NCBI RefSeq assembly: GCF_000012945.1
Contig: NC_007509.1
Span: forward strand, 186,001-250,000
Length of the DNA: 64,000 nucleotides
Direction of reading: 5' to 3'
DNA from: Burkholderia lata
GTDB lineage: Bacteria > Pseudomonadota > Gammaproteobacteria > Burkholderiales > Burkholderiaceae
Shown: piece by piece, positions 49,062-58,461 of the stretch
How positions within the stretch are numbered: the stretch's first letter is position 1
How the letters are laid out: the number at the start of each line of letters is the position of its first letter
Translations under genes and position numbers: made by a program
Notes under the pieces: model-generated
The model's database searches: none
Told to the model about the DNA's origin: nothing
What the model saw: only the letters and a program-made list of their open reading frames with translations

Positions 49062-49981
49062 CGGTTCACCTCGTCGGCACGTTGCAGGGCGCGCACGAGG
49101 CGCTGCGAAACCGCCATCACGACGAGCGTCGCACCCATCAGCACGACGCCGGATGCCGAGGCGGCGGGCCAGTTGAGCAGCGGTGCGACCTGGTCGTGCA
49201 CGAGCACGGCGAGCATCGGCACGCGCCGGCCGCCGAGCAGCAGCGGCACCGCGAACGCGCTGGCGTTGTACGCGAACACGAGCAGCGCGCCGGAGACGAG
49301 CCCGGGCATCGCGAGCGGCAGTGTCACGTGCCGCAGCGTTTGCCAGCGGCTCGCACCGAGCGTCGCGGCGGCTTCGTCGTACGCGCGGGACACCGCGCGC
49401 AGCGCGCTCGACAGCGGCAGCACGGCGAGCGGGAACGCGGTCTGGATCAGCCCGAGCAGCACGCCGTGCTCGCGGTACAGCAGCTGCAGCGGCCGCCCGA
49501 TCACGCCGGTGGCCAGCAGCGCGCGGTTGAGCAACCCGGCCGGGCCGAGCATCACGAGCCAGCCATAGCCTTGCAGCAGCAGGTTCACGAGCAGCGGCAA
49601 CAGCACGCCGGCGAGCAGCAACCGGCGCGCGAGCCGCGATTCGGTCCGCGCCATCGCGAGCGCCACCGGGATCGCCAGCAGCACCGCGCACACCATGCTC
49701 TCGAACGCGAGGCGCAGCGTGAGCCACAACGACTTCGTGAAGTACGGGTCCGCGAGGTCGAGGTAGTTCTGCAGCGTGAAGGTCCGCCATTCGTCGCCGG
49801 ACACGCCGACGCTCATGCGCAATACCGTGACCGTCGCGGCGGCGAGCACCGCGAGGAACGCGAGGATCGGCGCAAGCAGCAGCCAGGGCGGCACGCCGGG
49901 CAGCGCGGGCGCGTCGGCGCCCGCACCGGCCGTTGCAACGCCGGCCGGCCCTGCGTCGTGGGGAGAGGACAGGGAGGCCAT
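49058..49981 (-). CDS. PotB-like ABC importer permease
   Basis: 307 residues. A low-complexity head (GPAGVATAGAGADAPALPG) precedes six membrane helices beginning with WLLLAPILAFLAVLAAATVTV. The loop AYDEAAATLGASRWQTLRHVTLPLAM is the PotB type. Heterodimer partner of the following gene. Confidence 0.93.
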   Translation of the reverse strand: MASLSSPHDAGPAGVATAGAGADAPALPGVPPWLLLAPILAFLAVLAAATVTVLRMSVGVSGDEWRTFTLQNYLDLADPYFTKSLWLTLRLAFESMVCAVLLAIPVALAMARTESRLARRLLLAGVLLPLLVNLLLQGYGWLVMLGPAGLLNRALLATGVIGRPLQLLYREHGVLLGLIQTAFPLAVLPLSSALRAVSRAYDEAAATLGASRWQTLRHVTLPLAMPGLVSGALLVFAYNASAFAVPLLLGGRRVPMLAVLVHDQVAPLLNWPAASASGVVLMGATLVVMAVSQRLVRALQRADEVNR

Positions 49982-49985
49982 GTCG

Positions 49986-51083
49986 TTACGCCGAGAAGAG
50001 GCCCGTGTAGCGCTTGATCCAGGCCGGCTGGACCGCCGCGAGCGCCTTGTCGTCATGCAGCACGGCTTTCTCCGCGATCTGCTGCGGCGACGGCACGAAC
50101 GCGCGGCTTGCCGCGGGAATCACGGCCTTGCCGTTCACGGGGCCGTTCAGGACGTCGGCCGCCATCCGGCCCTGTACGCCGGCGTCGAGCGAATGATTGA
50201 TGAACGCGTGGATCAGGTCGAGGTCGCCCGGGTGCGCCTTCGGAATCACGGTGAACATCAGCTGCGTCGCGAAGCCTTCCTTCATCCCGTACGTCACGCC
50301 CATCTTGTAGTCGGGCTTGCGGATCTGGTCCGGGAAGAACGCGGGCGAATAGATGCCGCCGATGTCGAGCGAGCCCGTGCGGAACAGGTCGGCGACCTGG
50401 TTCGGGTTTTCGCCGAGGGTCATCACGCGGTCCTTCAGTTGCGCGAGCTTCCGGAATCCCGGGTCGATGTTCTGCTGCGAACCGCCGGCCAGCTTCGCCG
50501 CGATGATCGCGAGGTCGACCGCTTCGGCCCACTCGGGCGGCGGCAGGAACAGGCGGCCCGCATACTTCGGATCCCACAGTGCCTCGTAGCTCGACGGTGC
50601 GCTCTTGACGGTCGCCGTGTTGTAGATCAGCCCGTCCGACCACAGCAAATAGCCGATGCCGAAGCCGTTCGCGCCGGTGCGGTATTGCGGCGCGACGTCC
50701 TTCAGGTTCGGCAGCCGGTTCAGGTCCGGCTTCGCGAGCAGGCCCGCGTCCGCGAGACCGGACGCGCCGACGCCGGCGAGCGTGATGACGTCGTAGGTCG
50801 GCCGCTCGCCCGCGGCCTTGACCTTCGCGACCATCCCCGACGTGCCGTCCGCGCGATCGGCGATCACGCGTGCGCCGGTCTGCTTGCTGAAGCTTTCCGC
50901 GATGTTGCGCAGCGCGGCCGCGCCGGTATCGTCAGACCACGTGAGCAGGCGCAGCGTCTTGCCCGCGAAACTGCTCGTCTGTGCTTTCGCAGTACTGATG
51001 AATGGCATCGGAAGGGCGGATGCAGCGAGCGCCGTGCCGAGGGTTTTGATCACCTGCCTTCTGCCCGCCTTGAAGTGTTGCAT
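49986..51083 (-). CDS. PotD-like periplasmic binding protein with twin-arginine signal
   Basis: 365 residues. The N-terminus has a twin-arginine motif, GRRQVIKTLG, followed by a hydrophobic stretch ending at STAKAQ, so export by Tat is likely. The mature part (GKTLRLLTWSDDTGAAALRN) belongs to the polyamine/opine-type binding proteins of SBP family 8-like. The ATG at 51083 is the first in the coding part; longer frames upstream pass through the promoter region. First gene of the importer unit. Confidence 0.9.
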   Translation of the reverse strand: MQHFKAGRRQVIKTLGTALAASALPMPFISTAKAQTSSFAGKTLRLLTWSDDTGAAALRNIAESFSKQTGARVIADRADGTSGMVAKVKAAGERPTYDVITLAGVGASGLADAGLLAKPDLNRLPNLKDVAPQYRTGANGFGIGYLLWSDGLIYNTATVKSAPSSYEALWDPKYAGRLFLPPPEWAEAVDLAIIAAKLAGGSQQNIDPGFRKLAQLKDRVMTLGENPNQVADLFRTGSLDIGGIYSPAFFPDQIRKPDYKMGVTYGMKEGFATQLMFTVIPKAHPGDLDLIHAFINHSLDAGVQGRMAADVLNGPVNGKAVIPAASRAFVPSPQQIAEKAVLHDDKALAAVQPAWIKRYTGLFSA

Positions 51084-51154
51084 GGCCGTCTCCTGATGAA
51101 CGATGCCGTGTGGTCCGATGCCTGTCGCCGAACTGCGGCGCGGGGTGTGGATGA

Positions 51155-51209
51155 ACTGTAGGGAGGTCAAATTTCCGCAACAAACGAAATATCCGCATGC
51201 GCGGCATGA
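51155..51209 (-). promoter_or_regulatory. Promoter and operator-like palindrome before the PotD-like gene
   Basis: On the minus strand a -35-like TTGTTG (51178-51183) and a -10-like TACAGT (51155-51160) are separated by 17 bp. Upstream of them is the palindromic CATGCGCGGCATGA (51196-51209 on the plus strand). The same palindrome and a near-identical element between it and the -35 (TCG then TTTGTTG or ATTGTTG) occur at the same spacing before the AruI-like gene. Regulator unknown. Confidence 0.6.
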
Positions 51210-51232
51210 CATAAACGCATGGCGCGGCGACC

Positions 51233-52705
51233 TCAGCCGGCCGGCATCATGACCTGCTTGATCTCCTGAAATGCGGCGAGCCCGAACGGGCCGAGCTCGC
51301 GTCCGATGCTGCTGCGCTTGTAGCCACCCCATGAGGTTTGCGGATAGATCAGTTGCGGCGTGTTGATCCACACGACGCCCGCCTCGAGCGCGTCGGCGAC
51401 CCGCCTGGCGCGTGCCGTGTCGCGTGTGACGACGGTTGCGACGAGCCCGTATTCGGTATCGTTGGCGGCCGCGATCGCCTCGTCCTCGGTGTCGAATGCG
51501 CGGACACACAGCACGGGCCCGAAGATTTCTTCACACCATAGCGAGCTGTCGGCCGGCACGTCGGCGAACAGCGCTGGCCTGATGAAATAGCCGGGGCCGT
51601 CGAGCGCATTGCCGCCCGTCACGAGCCGTGCGCCGTCGGCCCGGCCCTGCGCGATGTGACGCTGCACGCGCTCGTATTGCGCGCGGTTCGTCAACGGGCC
51701 CATCTGGACGCCGGGGGCGAACGGCGGGCCGACGACGGTCGCGTCGATGCGCTGCGCGAGGCGCGCGATCAGGTCGTCGGCAAGCGACGCGGCGACGAGC
51801 ACGCGCGAGGTCGCCGAACACATCTGCCCGGCGTTGAACAGGCCGCCACCGGTGACGAGTTCAACCGCGTGGTCGAGATCGGCGTCGTCGAACACGACGA
51901 TCGACGACTTGCCGCCGAGTTCGAGGCCGACGCCCTTGATCGTGTCCGCAGCCGTCTTCATGACCTGCGCACCGACGGCGGTGCTGCCGGTAAACGACAC
52001 CTTCGCGACGCGCGGATGCGCGCACAGTCGGGCGCCGACGTCGTGGCCGGTGCCTGTCACGACGTTCAGCACGCCGGGCGGCAGCCCCGCTTCGGCGGCG
52101 ATCGCGGCGAGTTCGAGCTCGGGCAGCGGCGTGATCTCGGACGGCTTCAGCACGACGGTGCAGCCGGCCGCGAGCGCGGGCGCGAGCTTCCATGCGGTCG
52201 TCACCATCGGGAAATTCCACGGCACGATCAGCGCGGCGACGCCGGCCGGCTCGCGCCGGATCCACGCGCGATGGTCCGCGTCGGGCAGCGCGATCTCGGT
52301 TTCGCCGTCGGTGTCGAGGCGCTCCGCGAGGCCCGCGTAGTAGTCGAAGGTGGCGATCACGTCCGCGACGTCGATCTCGGCTTCGGCGAGCGGCTTGCCA
52401 TTGTTGAGCGACTGCAGTGTGGCGAGCCGCGTGCGACGGGCGTCGACGCCGCGCGCGATCGCGCGGAGCAGCGCCGCACGCATCGCACCCGTCGTGCGTT
52501 TCCAGCCGGGATACGCGCGCGACGCGGCTTGCACCGCGTGCTCGACGTCGGCCTCGCTCCCTGCGCTGACGTCGGCGAGCACGGCTTCCGTCGACGGATC
52601 GACGACGGGCAACGTCGCGCCGTCGACGCTCGCACGCCAGGCACCGTCGATGAAGTGGCGCGTGTGCAGCGGCGGATCGAACGCGAGATCGGGTGTTGTA
52701 TTCAT
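51233..52705 (-). CDS. Aldehyde dehydrogenase (betaine/guanidinobutyraldehyde type)
   Basis: 490 residues. The catalytic Cys is in GQMCSATSRVLV, and the general base Glu in GVGLELGGKSSIVV. NAD-binding segments IVPWNFPM and VSFTGSTAVG are present. The group is near betaine aldehyde and gamma-aminobutyraldehyde dehydrogenases. Overlaps the AruI-like gene by 4 bp, so it probably oxidises the aldehyde made by that decarboxylase, giving for example 4-guanidinobutyrate. Confidence 0.92.
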   Translation of the reverse strand: MNTTPDLAFDPPLHTRHFIDGAWRASVDGATLPVVDPSTEAVLADVSAGSEADVEHAVQAASRAYPGWKRTTGAMRAALLRAIARGVDARRTRLATLQSLNNGKPLAEAEIDVADVIATFDYYAGLAERLDTDGETEIALPDADHRAWIRREPAGVAALIVPWNFPMVTTAWKLAPALAAGCTVVLKPSEITPLPELELAAIAAEAGLPPGVLNVVTGTGHDVGARLCAHPRVAKVSFTGSTAVGAQVMKTAADTIKGVGLELGGKSSIVVFDDADLDHAVELVTGGGLFNAGQMCSATSRVLVAASLADDLIARLAQRIDATVVGPPFAPGVQMGPLTNRAQYERVQRHIAQGRADGARLVTGGNALDGPGYFIRPALFADVPADSSLWCEEIFGPVLCVRAFDTEDEAIAAANDTEYGLVATVVTRDTARARRVADALEAGVVWINTPQLIYPQTSWGGYKRSSIGRELGPFGLAAFQEIKQVMMPAG

Positions 52706-54396
52706 CGCTGCACCTGACCGAACCAGGTTGCCTCGTCGATTTCGATCACGGTCGGGATCGCGCGCGCCGCGGCGTCGCGCAGCGCGGCGGCCAGCGCGCC
52801 GGGTGTCGCGGCCGTGTGCGCCGCGCAGCCGAAGCCGCGTGCGAGCACCTGGAAATCGGGCGTATACGGATCGACGCCGACCGGCGTGATGTCGCGCGCA
52901 ACCATGTATTTGCGGATCTCGCCGTAGCCGTGGTTGTTCCAGACGATCACGATCACCGGCAGCCGCGCCTCGACTGCGCTCGCCAGCTCCGGCAGCGTGA
53001 ACTGCAGGCCGCCGTCGCCGATCAGGCACACGACCGGGCGCGCGGGCGCGGCGAGCTTGGCGCCGATCGCGGCGGGCAGCCCGTAGCCGAGCGTGCCGTA
53101 GCCGGTCGACGAGTTGAACCAGCTGCGCGGCGCCGGTGCATCGTGGGTGAAGTTGCCGACGTAGACGGGGCTGGTCGAATCGCCGGCGATGATCGCGCCG
53201 GGCAGCGTGGCGACGATCGTATCGATCAGCAGCGCTTGCGACTGGGCGGCGCTGTCGTGCGTCGCTGCGATCGCGGCACGCACGGCGGCCACCCGCGGCG
53301 CGCCCCAGCCGGCATCGGGTGTCGGTGCGGGCGTTTCGTGCAGGCGGGTCGACAACGCGCCGAGCGCCAGTTGCGAATCGCCGGCGATGGCGATCTCGGC
53401 GCGCGCGTTGCGCATCAGCTGTTGCGCGTCGATGTCGATGCGGATCAGCCGGCCGTCGATCGCGAAGCCGCCGTCGAACGTGACGTCGTAATCGGTTTCG
53501 CCCAGCTCGGTGCCGACGGCGAGTACCACGTCGGCGTCGCGGATCGCCGCACGGGTGGCCGGCAGCGACTGGGTCGAGCCGATCAGCAACGGGTGGCCGG
53601 CCGGCAGCAGCCCTTTCGCGTTGATCGTCAGCGCGACCGGCGCGTGCAGGCGTTCGGCGAGTTCGCGCAATTCCGCCGCCGCATGAATGGCGCCACCGCC
53701 TGCAAGGATCAGCGGCCGGCGCGCGTGCGCGAGCAGGTCGGCGGCGGCCGCGAGCGCATTCGCATCCGGTGCTGGCCGCGCGGGCAGCGCGGGCGGCGCG
53801 TCGGACAGCGCGGGCGCCGGCATCACGATCACGTCGAGCGGAATCTCGATATGCACGGGCCGCGGCCGCGCGCTGGCGAAGACCGCGAATGCGCGCGCAA
53901 GGACTTGCGGCAGGTCGGCGGCATCGAGCAGCGTGTGCGAGAACGCGGTGAGCCCTGCGAACACGTCGCGCTGGGACGGCAGCTCGTGCAGGCGGCCGTC
54001 GCCGCTGCCGAGTTCGCGTCGCGCGTTGACGCTCGAGATCACCAGCATCGGGATCGAATCCGCGTAGGCCTGTGCCATCGCGGTCGCGATATTGGTCATC
54101 CCCGGCCCGGTGATGATGAAGCACACGCCCGGCCGGCCCGTGACGCGTGCATAGCCGTCGGCCATGAAGCCGGCCCCCTGTTCGTGGCGCGGCGTCACGT
54201 GGCGGATCGACGAGGCGGCGAGGCCGCGATAGAGCTCGACGGTATGCACGCCGGGAATGCCGAACACGCATTCGACGCCGTGGCGTTCGAGGAGGTCGAC
54301 GAGCGCTTCGCCGCACGTGCGGGGGCGGGCATGACAGGGCGCTGCCGTGGCCTTGCGGGCCCCGGCGATGGAGGAAACGGTGGCTGGATGGTTCAT
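52702..54396 (-). CDS. AruI-like ThDP-dependent 2-oxo acid decarboxylase
   Basis: 564 residues, similar in length to AruI (5-guanidino-2-oxopentanoate decarboxylase). The N-terminal catalytic Glu lies in TPRHEQGAGFMADGYARVTG, the ThDP motif is GDGGLQFTLP up to NNHGYGEI, and the segments GIPGVHTVELYRGL and QAYADSIPMLVISSVNA follow AruI closely. Start MNHPATV at 54396 lies before the family start, while the longer frame reaches into the promoter. No AruH-like transaminase gene is adjacent. Acetolactate-synthase-like alternatives cannot be excluded. Confidence 0.7.
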   Translation of the reverse strand: MNHPATVSSIAGARKATAAPCHARPRTCGEALVDLLERHGVECVFGIPGVHTVELYRGLAASSIRHVTPRHEQGAGFMADGYARVTGRPGVCFIITGPGMTNIATAMAQAYADSIPMLVISSVNARRELGSGDGRLHELPSQRDVFAGLTAFSHTLLDAADLPQVLARAFAVFASARPRPVHIEIPLDVIVMPAPALSDAPPALPARPAPDANALAAAADLLAHARRPLILAGGGAIHAAAELRELAERLHAPVALTINAKGLLPAGHPLLIGSTQSLPATRAAIRDADVVLAVGTELGETDYDVTFDGGFAIDGRLIRIDIDAQQLMRNARAEIAIAGDSQLALGALSTRLHETPAPTPDAGWGAPRVAAVRAAIAATHDSAAQSQALLIDTIVATLPGAIIAGDSTSPVYVGNFTHDAPAPRSWFNSSTGYGTLGYGLPAAIGAKLAAPARPVVCLIGDGGLQFTLPELASAVEARLPVIVIVWNNHGYGEIRKYMVARDITPVGVDPYTPDFQVLARGFGCAAHTAATPGALAAALRDAAARAIPTVIEIDEATWFGQVQR

Positions 54397-54460
54397 GGAT
54401 CGTGGTGTGCCGATTGGGAGGGTGAGTGGCCCGAACCGCAAACGAGGGGGCATGGTGCGG

Positions 54461-54516
54461 ATTGTCGGCGTCGATCCGGGGTGCCAACAATCGATTAGTT
54501 TTCATGCGCGGCATGA
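54461..54516 (-). promoter_or_regulatory. Promoter and operator-like palindrome before the AruI-like gene
   Basis: The same CATGCGCGGCATGA (54503-54516 plus strand) is followed on the minus strand by TCGATTGTTG, with the -35-like TTGTTG (54485-54490) and a weaker -10 GACAAT (54461-54466) at 18 bp. Distances from the palindrome to each start codon are about 107 bp here and 113 bp before the PotD-like gene. Confidence 0.58.
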
Positions 54517-54938
54517 GTGCCGTGCATGGCGGCGTCGATTCGCGGTGCAGGTGGCGGACTGCGGATTTTCACGGAAGCTCGGGTTGCAACGCGCGTCGCA
54601 CGGACATCCCGGCGCTGCATGACGGCATCGACATGTCTTGCGGGAAAGGGGAGCGAATCGACGAGGTTCCCGCCGATCAGCGCGGGTGGCTGCGCGGCCG
54701 GCGCATAGCGAGCGGCTGGCGCATGAATGGCGCACGAATGGCGCGCAGGCGGATGAACGGGCGCAAGGCGCAACCGGCGCAACCGGCCTCTTGCGCGGAG
54801 CTTTTGCCGACGATGGCGGGCCCGGGTTAACCGCGTACGCGACGCCAGTCGGCATGCGAAATCACATAGTCAACCTGAATATCCGCGGCGAGTGGCGCAT
54901 AATATTTTGATGTCGACCCTTGGCTGGAAGAGGGTTTT
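54517..54938. other. Divergent intergenic region
   Basis: 422 bp between the AruI-like operon promoter and the cyclase gene. Frames exist but none has coding character. It should hold the promoter of the cyclase gene; no motif was identified. Confidence 0.4.
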
Positions 54939-57900
54939 ATGCGCTGCACCCTATGCGGTTCCGAGAATCCTCCCGGTGCGAGGTTCTGCCAGGAATGCCA
55001 GGCCGTGCTGTCCCGCACGTGTCCGCATTGCGGACACGACGTAGCGCCGGTGGCCCGCTTCTGCAGCAACTGCGGGACGCCGCTGGCCGCACCCACGGCG
55101 GCCTCGCCGCCGTCCCGGCCATCGGGCCGGGAGCCGCCGCCGACTCCCGTTCATTACACGCCCGATCATCTTGCCGAGCGCATCCGTGCCGAACACGCGG
55201 CCATGGCCGCGCGCGGCGAACCCGCCGGTGAGCGCAAGACCGTGACCGCGCTGTTTGCCGACATGGCCGGGTCGACCGCGTTGATCCACGATCTCGATCC
55301 CGAAGTGGCGCATCGCCTGATCGTGCCCGTGGTCGAGCTGATGATGGAAGCGGTCCATTACTACGAGGGGTATGTCGCCAAATCGCTCGGCGATGGCATC
55401 CTCGCGCTGTTCGGCGCACCGATCGCCCACGAAGACCACGCGCAGCGCGCGCTTTTCGCTGCGTTGCGCATGCAGCAGGCGATGCGGCAGCATGGCGATC
55501 GCATTCGTCTGCAGGAAGGCATTCCTCTGCAGATTCGCGTCGGCGTTCACACCGGCGAGGTCGTCGTCCGCTCGATCCGCACCGACGACCTGCACACCGA
55601 ATACGATCCGCTCGGGCATACGATCCACATCGCGTCGCGGATCGAGGGCATCGCGGCACCGACGTCGATTCTCGTCAGCGAGTCCACCCACAAGCTGGCC
55701 GAAGGCTATTTCGAGTTCAAGGCGCTGGGGGCGACGCAGCTCAAGGGTATTCCCGCGCCGCTGCGCGTCTACGAGGTGCTGGGCCTGGGTGCGTTGCGCA
55801 CGCGCCTGCAACTGGCGGCGCATCGCGGTCTCGCGCGCTTCGTCGGCCGCGAAACGGAAATGGAACACCTGAACCGGGCGCGGGAGACCGTGAGCGCCGG
55901 ACAGGGGCGCGTGGTCGGCGTGGCGGGGGACGCCGGCGTCGGCAAGTCTCGCCTGTTCCACGAGTTCAAGGAGCGTTCGCGGCGCGGCGCGCTGGTGCTG
56001 GAGACGTTTTCCGTATCGCACGGCAAGGCGTATTCCAATTTGCCGCTGATCGAACTCCTGAAGAATTATTTTCAGATCACGACACAGGACGACGAGCGGC
56101 GCTGCCGGGAAAAGGTGATCGGCAAGGCGCTCACGCTCGAGCGCAGTTTCGAGGACCTCGTGCCGTACGTCCTCTATCTGCTTGGCATCGGCGAAGGCGG
56201 GCCGGTACTCGTCGAGATGGATCCGCAGATCCGGCGCGAACGTACCTTCGACGCAATCAGGCAGCTTCTCGCGCGAGAGAGCCGGAATCAGCCGGTCCAT
56301 CTGCTGTTCGAGGATCTGCAATGGCTGGACCGTGAAACGGAAGCCTTCCTCACCTACCTGATCGACCACGTGCCGGATGCTCGCATCCTGCTTCTGGTGA
56401 ATTACCGGCCCGAGTATCAGCCCGCGTGGGTTCGTGCGGCGCATGGGAGCACCCTGCGGCTCGAACCGCTTGGTCCGGCCGATGCGCAAGGACTGCTCGC
56501 GGCGCTGCTCGGCGAGGATCGCACGCTCGTGCCGCTGAAACAGCTCATCCTGGAGAAGACGGAGGGCAACCCGTTCTTCATGGAGGAGGTGGTCCAGACG
56601 CTCGTCGAGGAGCGGTCGCTGCTCGGCGAGGCCGGGCGCTATCGCATCGTGGAGACGCCGGCCACGCTGCACATACCCACCACCGTGCAGGGCGTGCTCG
56701 CGGCCCGGATCGACCGGCTTCCGATCGACGAAAAGGAACTGCTGCAGGCGCTCGCGGTGATCGGCCACGAGTTTCCGTTCAGCCTGATCCGGCGCATTTG
56801 CGGCGAGGAGACGGCGCGGGACGACGAGCTGCGGCGGCTCCTCGCGCATCTGGAGGCGGCGGAGTTCATCTACGAGTGCCCCGCCTTTCCCGAAGTCAAT
56901 TACTCGTTCAAGCACGCGCTGACCCAGGAGGTGGCAGGGCGCTCGTTGCTCACGGAGCGGCGTACCACGCTGCACGAGCGCACCGCGCATGCGATCGAGG
57001 TGCTGTTCCCGACACGCATCGCCGATTACTGCAGCGAACTTGCGCATCACTACAGTCAGAGCGGAAACGTTCCCAAGGCGGTCGAATACCTGCATCGCGC
57101 GGCTCAGCAGGCGTTGCGCCATGCGGCCCATCACGATGCGATGAATCATCTCGGCGCAGCGCTGGCGTTGTTGAAGGGCTTGCCCGACACACCGATGCGC
57201 GCGCATTCGGAGTTGGCATTGCTGCTTTCCCTCGGGCCCGTCTTGATGGATGTGCGCGGGTATGGCGCGAACGAGGTGGGCGAGGCCTATCGGCGCGCAC
57301 TCGAATTGTGCGAGCGCACCGGAGAGGCATCGCAACGCTTCGCGACGCAATTGGGATTGCGGATACATCACGGGGTGCGCGGCGAGCATGCGCTCGGCCT
57401 GGAACTGGGCATGCAGATGCTCAGGACGGCGCGGGAGGCGAACGATCCGGGCCTGCTCATCGAGGCGCATAGCGCGCTGGGTTCGTGCCTGTTTTTCCTG
57501 GGCGATTTCGGCGCTACCCGCACCCACGCGGAACAGGCGCTCGCGCTCTACGATCCGGATCAGCATCAGGCACACGCGTTCGCACACGGGGTGGATCCCG
57601 GCATCCGGGCACTCTGTTTTCTCATGCTGACGTTGTGGATTCAGGGGTATCCCGACCAGGCGCTCACACGCAGCGTCGAAGCGCTTGCGCTCGCGCAAAA
57701 GCTCGCTCATGGGCCCTCTCTGGCGTTCAGCCTGACGTACACGGCGCACCTGCATCAACTGCGGCGCGAGCCGATGCTGGCCGCCGAGCGCGCGGAAGCG
57801 GTCATTGCCGTGTCGACCGAGCACGGATTGCCGTACTGGCTCGCGTGGGGGACGCTGCTGCGAGGCTGGGCGACGAGCGTGCAAGGAAGCCTCCAGGACG

Positions 57901-58385
57901 GTATTGCACAGATGCGGCTGGGCCTCGACGCGCAGCGGGCTGCCGGCGGCGAGGATCAACGTCCTTATGCCCTCGCGTTGCTCGCCGACAGTTACTGGCG
58001 CGCGGATGACGAGAAGGCCGCACGGGGCATGCTGGATGAGGCGATGGCGATCGTCGAAAAATCCGGCGAGCATTGCTACGAAGCCGAGCTGTACCGGCTC
58101 ACGGGAATCTGTCTGGCCGGCACGGTCACCACGGCACCTGAACGCGACGACGAAGCCATCGACTGCTTTCACAGAGCGATTGCGCGCGCGCGCCGGCAAG
58201 GTGCCAGGGCGCTGGAACTGCGGGCAGCGTCGGACCTCGCCCGGCTATTGCAACGACAGGGACGGGCCGACGAGGCCAGGCAAGTGCTGTCCGACGTATA
58301 CGCATGCTTCACGGAAGGCTTCGATACAAGCGACCTGCAAGAGGCAAAAGCGCTGCTGGACGCATTGGGCGCGTACGCAGGATGA
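54939..58385 (+). CDS. Zinc-ribbon adenylate/guanylate cyclase with AAA ATPase and TPR region
   Basis: 1148 residues in one chain. Two zinc ribbons open the protein, with Cys3, 6, 17, 20 and Cys28, 31, 42, 45. The class III cyclase domain follows (about 98-260): the metal-binding Asp residues are in LFADMAGSTAL and in VAKSLGDGILALFG. Next comes an AAA/STAND ATPase (about 320-590) with Walker A GDAGVGKSRLFHEF and Walker B-like LLFEDLQWLD. The C-terminal half is helical, with TPR-like repeats. This is a signal-transducing STAND-type cyclase. No signal peptide, so it is cytosolic. Regulation by ligand binding to the helical part is typical of such proteins. Confidence 0.92.
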   Translation: MRCTLCGSENPPGARFCQECQAVLSRTCPHCGHDVAPVARFCSNCGTPLAAPTAASPPSRPSGREPPPTPVHYTPDHLAERIRAEHAAMAARGEPAGERKTVTALFADMAGSTALIHDLDPEVAHRLIVPVVELMMEAVHYYEGYVAKSLGDGILALFGAPIAHEDHAQRALFAALRMQQAMRQHGDRIRLQEGIPLQIRVGVHTGEVVVRSIRTDDLHTEYDPLGHTIHIASRIEGIAAPTSILVSESTHKLAEGYFEFKALGATQLKGIPAPLRVYEVLGLGALRTRLQLAAHRGLARFVGRETEMEHLNRARETVSAGQGRVVGVAGDAGVGKSRLFHEFKERSRRGALVLETFSVSHGKAYSNLPLIELLKNYFQITTQDDERRCREKVIGKALTLERSFEDLVPYVLYLLGIGEGGPVLVEMDPQIRRERTFDAIRQLLARESRNQPVHLLFEDLQWLDRETEAFLTYLIDHVPDARILLLVNYRPEYQPAWVRAAHGSTLRLEPLGPADAQGLLAALLGEDRTLVPLKQLILEKTEGNPFFMEEVVQTLVEERSLLGEAGRYRIVETPATLHIPTTVQGVLAARIDRLPIDEKELLQALAVIGHEFPFSLIRRICGEETARDDELRRLLAHLEAAEFIYECPAFPEVNYSFKHALTQEVAGRSLLTERRTTLHERTAHAIEVLFPTRIADYCSELAHHYSQSGNVPKAVEYLHRAAQQALRHAAHHDAMNHLGAALALLKGLPDTPMRAHSELALLLSLGPVLMDVRGYGANEVGEAYRRALELCERTGEASQRFATQLGLRIHHGVRGEHALGLELGMQMLRTAREANDPGLLIEAHSALGSCLFFLGDFGATRTHAEQALALYDPDQHQAHAFAHGVDPGIRALCFLMLTLWIQGYPDQALTRSVEALALAQKLAHGPSLAFSLTYTAHLHQLRREPMLAAERAEAVIAVSTEHGLPYWLAWGTLLRGWATSVQGSLQDGIAQMRLGLDAQRAAGGEDQRPYALALLADSYWRADDEKAARGMLDEAMAIVEKSGEHCYEAELYRLTGICLAGTVTTAPERDDEAIDCFHRAIARARRQGARALELRAASDLARLLQRQGRADEARQVLSDVYACFTEGFDTSDLQEAKALLDALGAYAG

Positions 58386-58461
58386 ATGGACCTGCGGCGG
58401 TCGACGACGCATCGTGTGACCACGCGCCGTCCTCGAACTGCCGCTGCTCGAGGAGACGGGC

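Noticed and set aside
54951..58199. 1082-codon frame on the minus strand opposite the cyclase gene
   Set aside because: No domain pattern; the plus strand has complete zinc ribbon, cyclase and Walker motifs.
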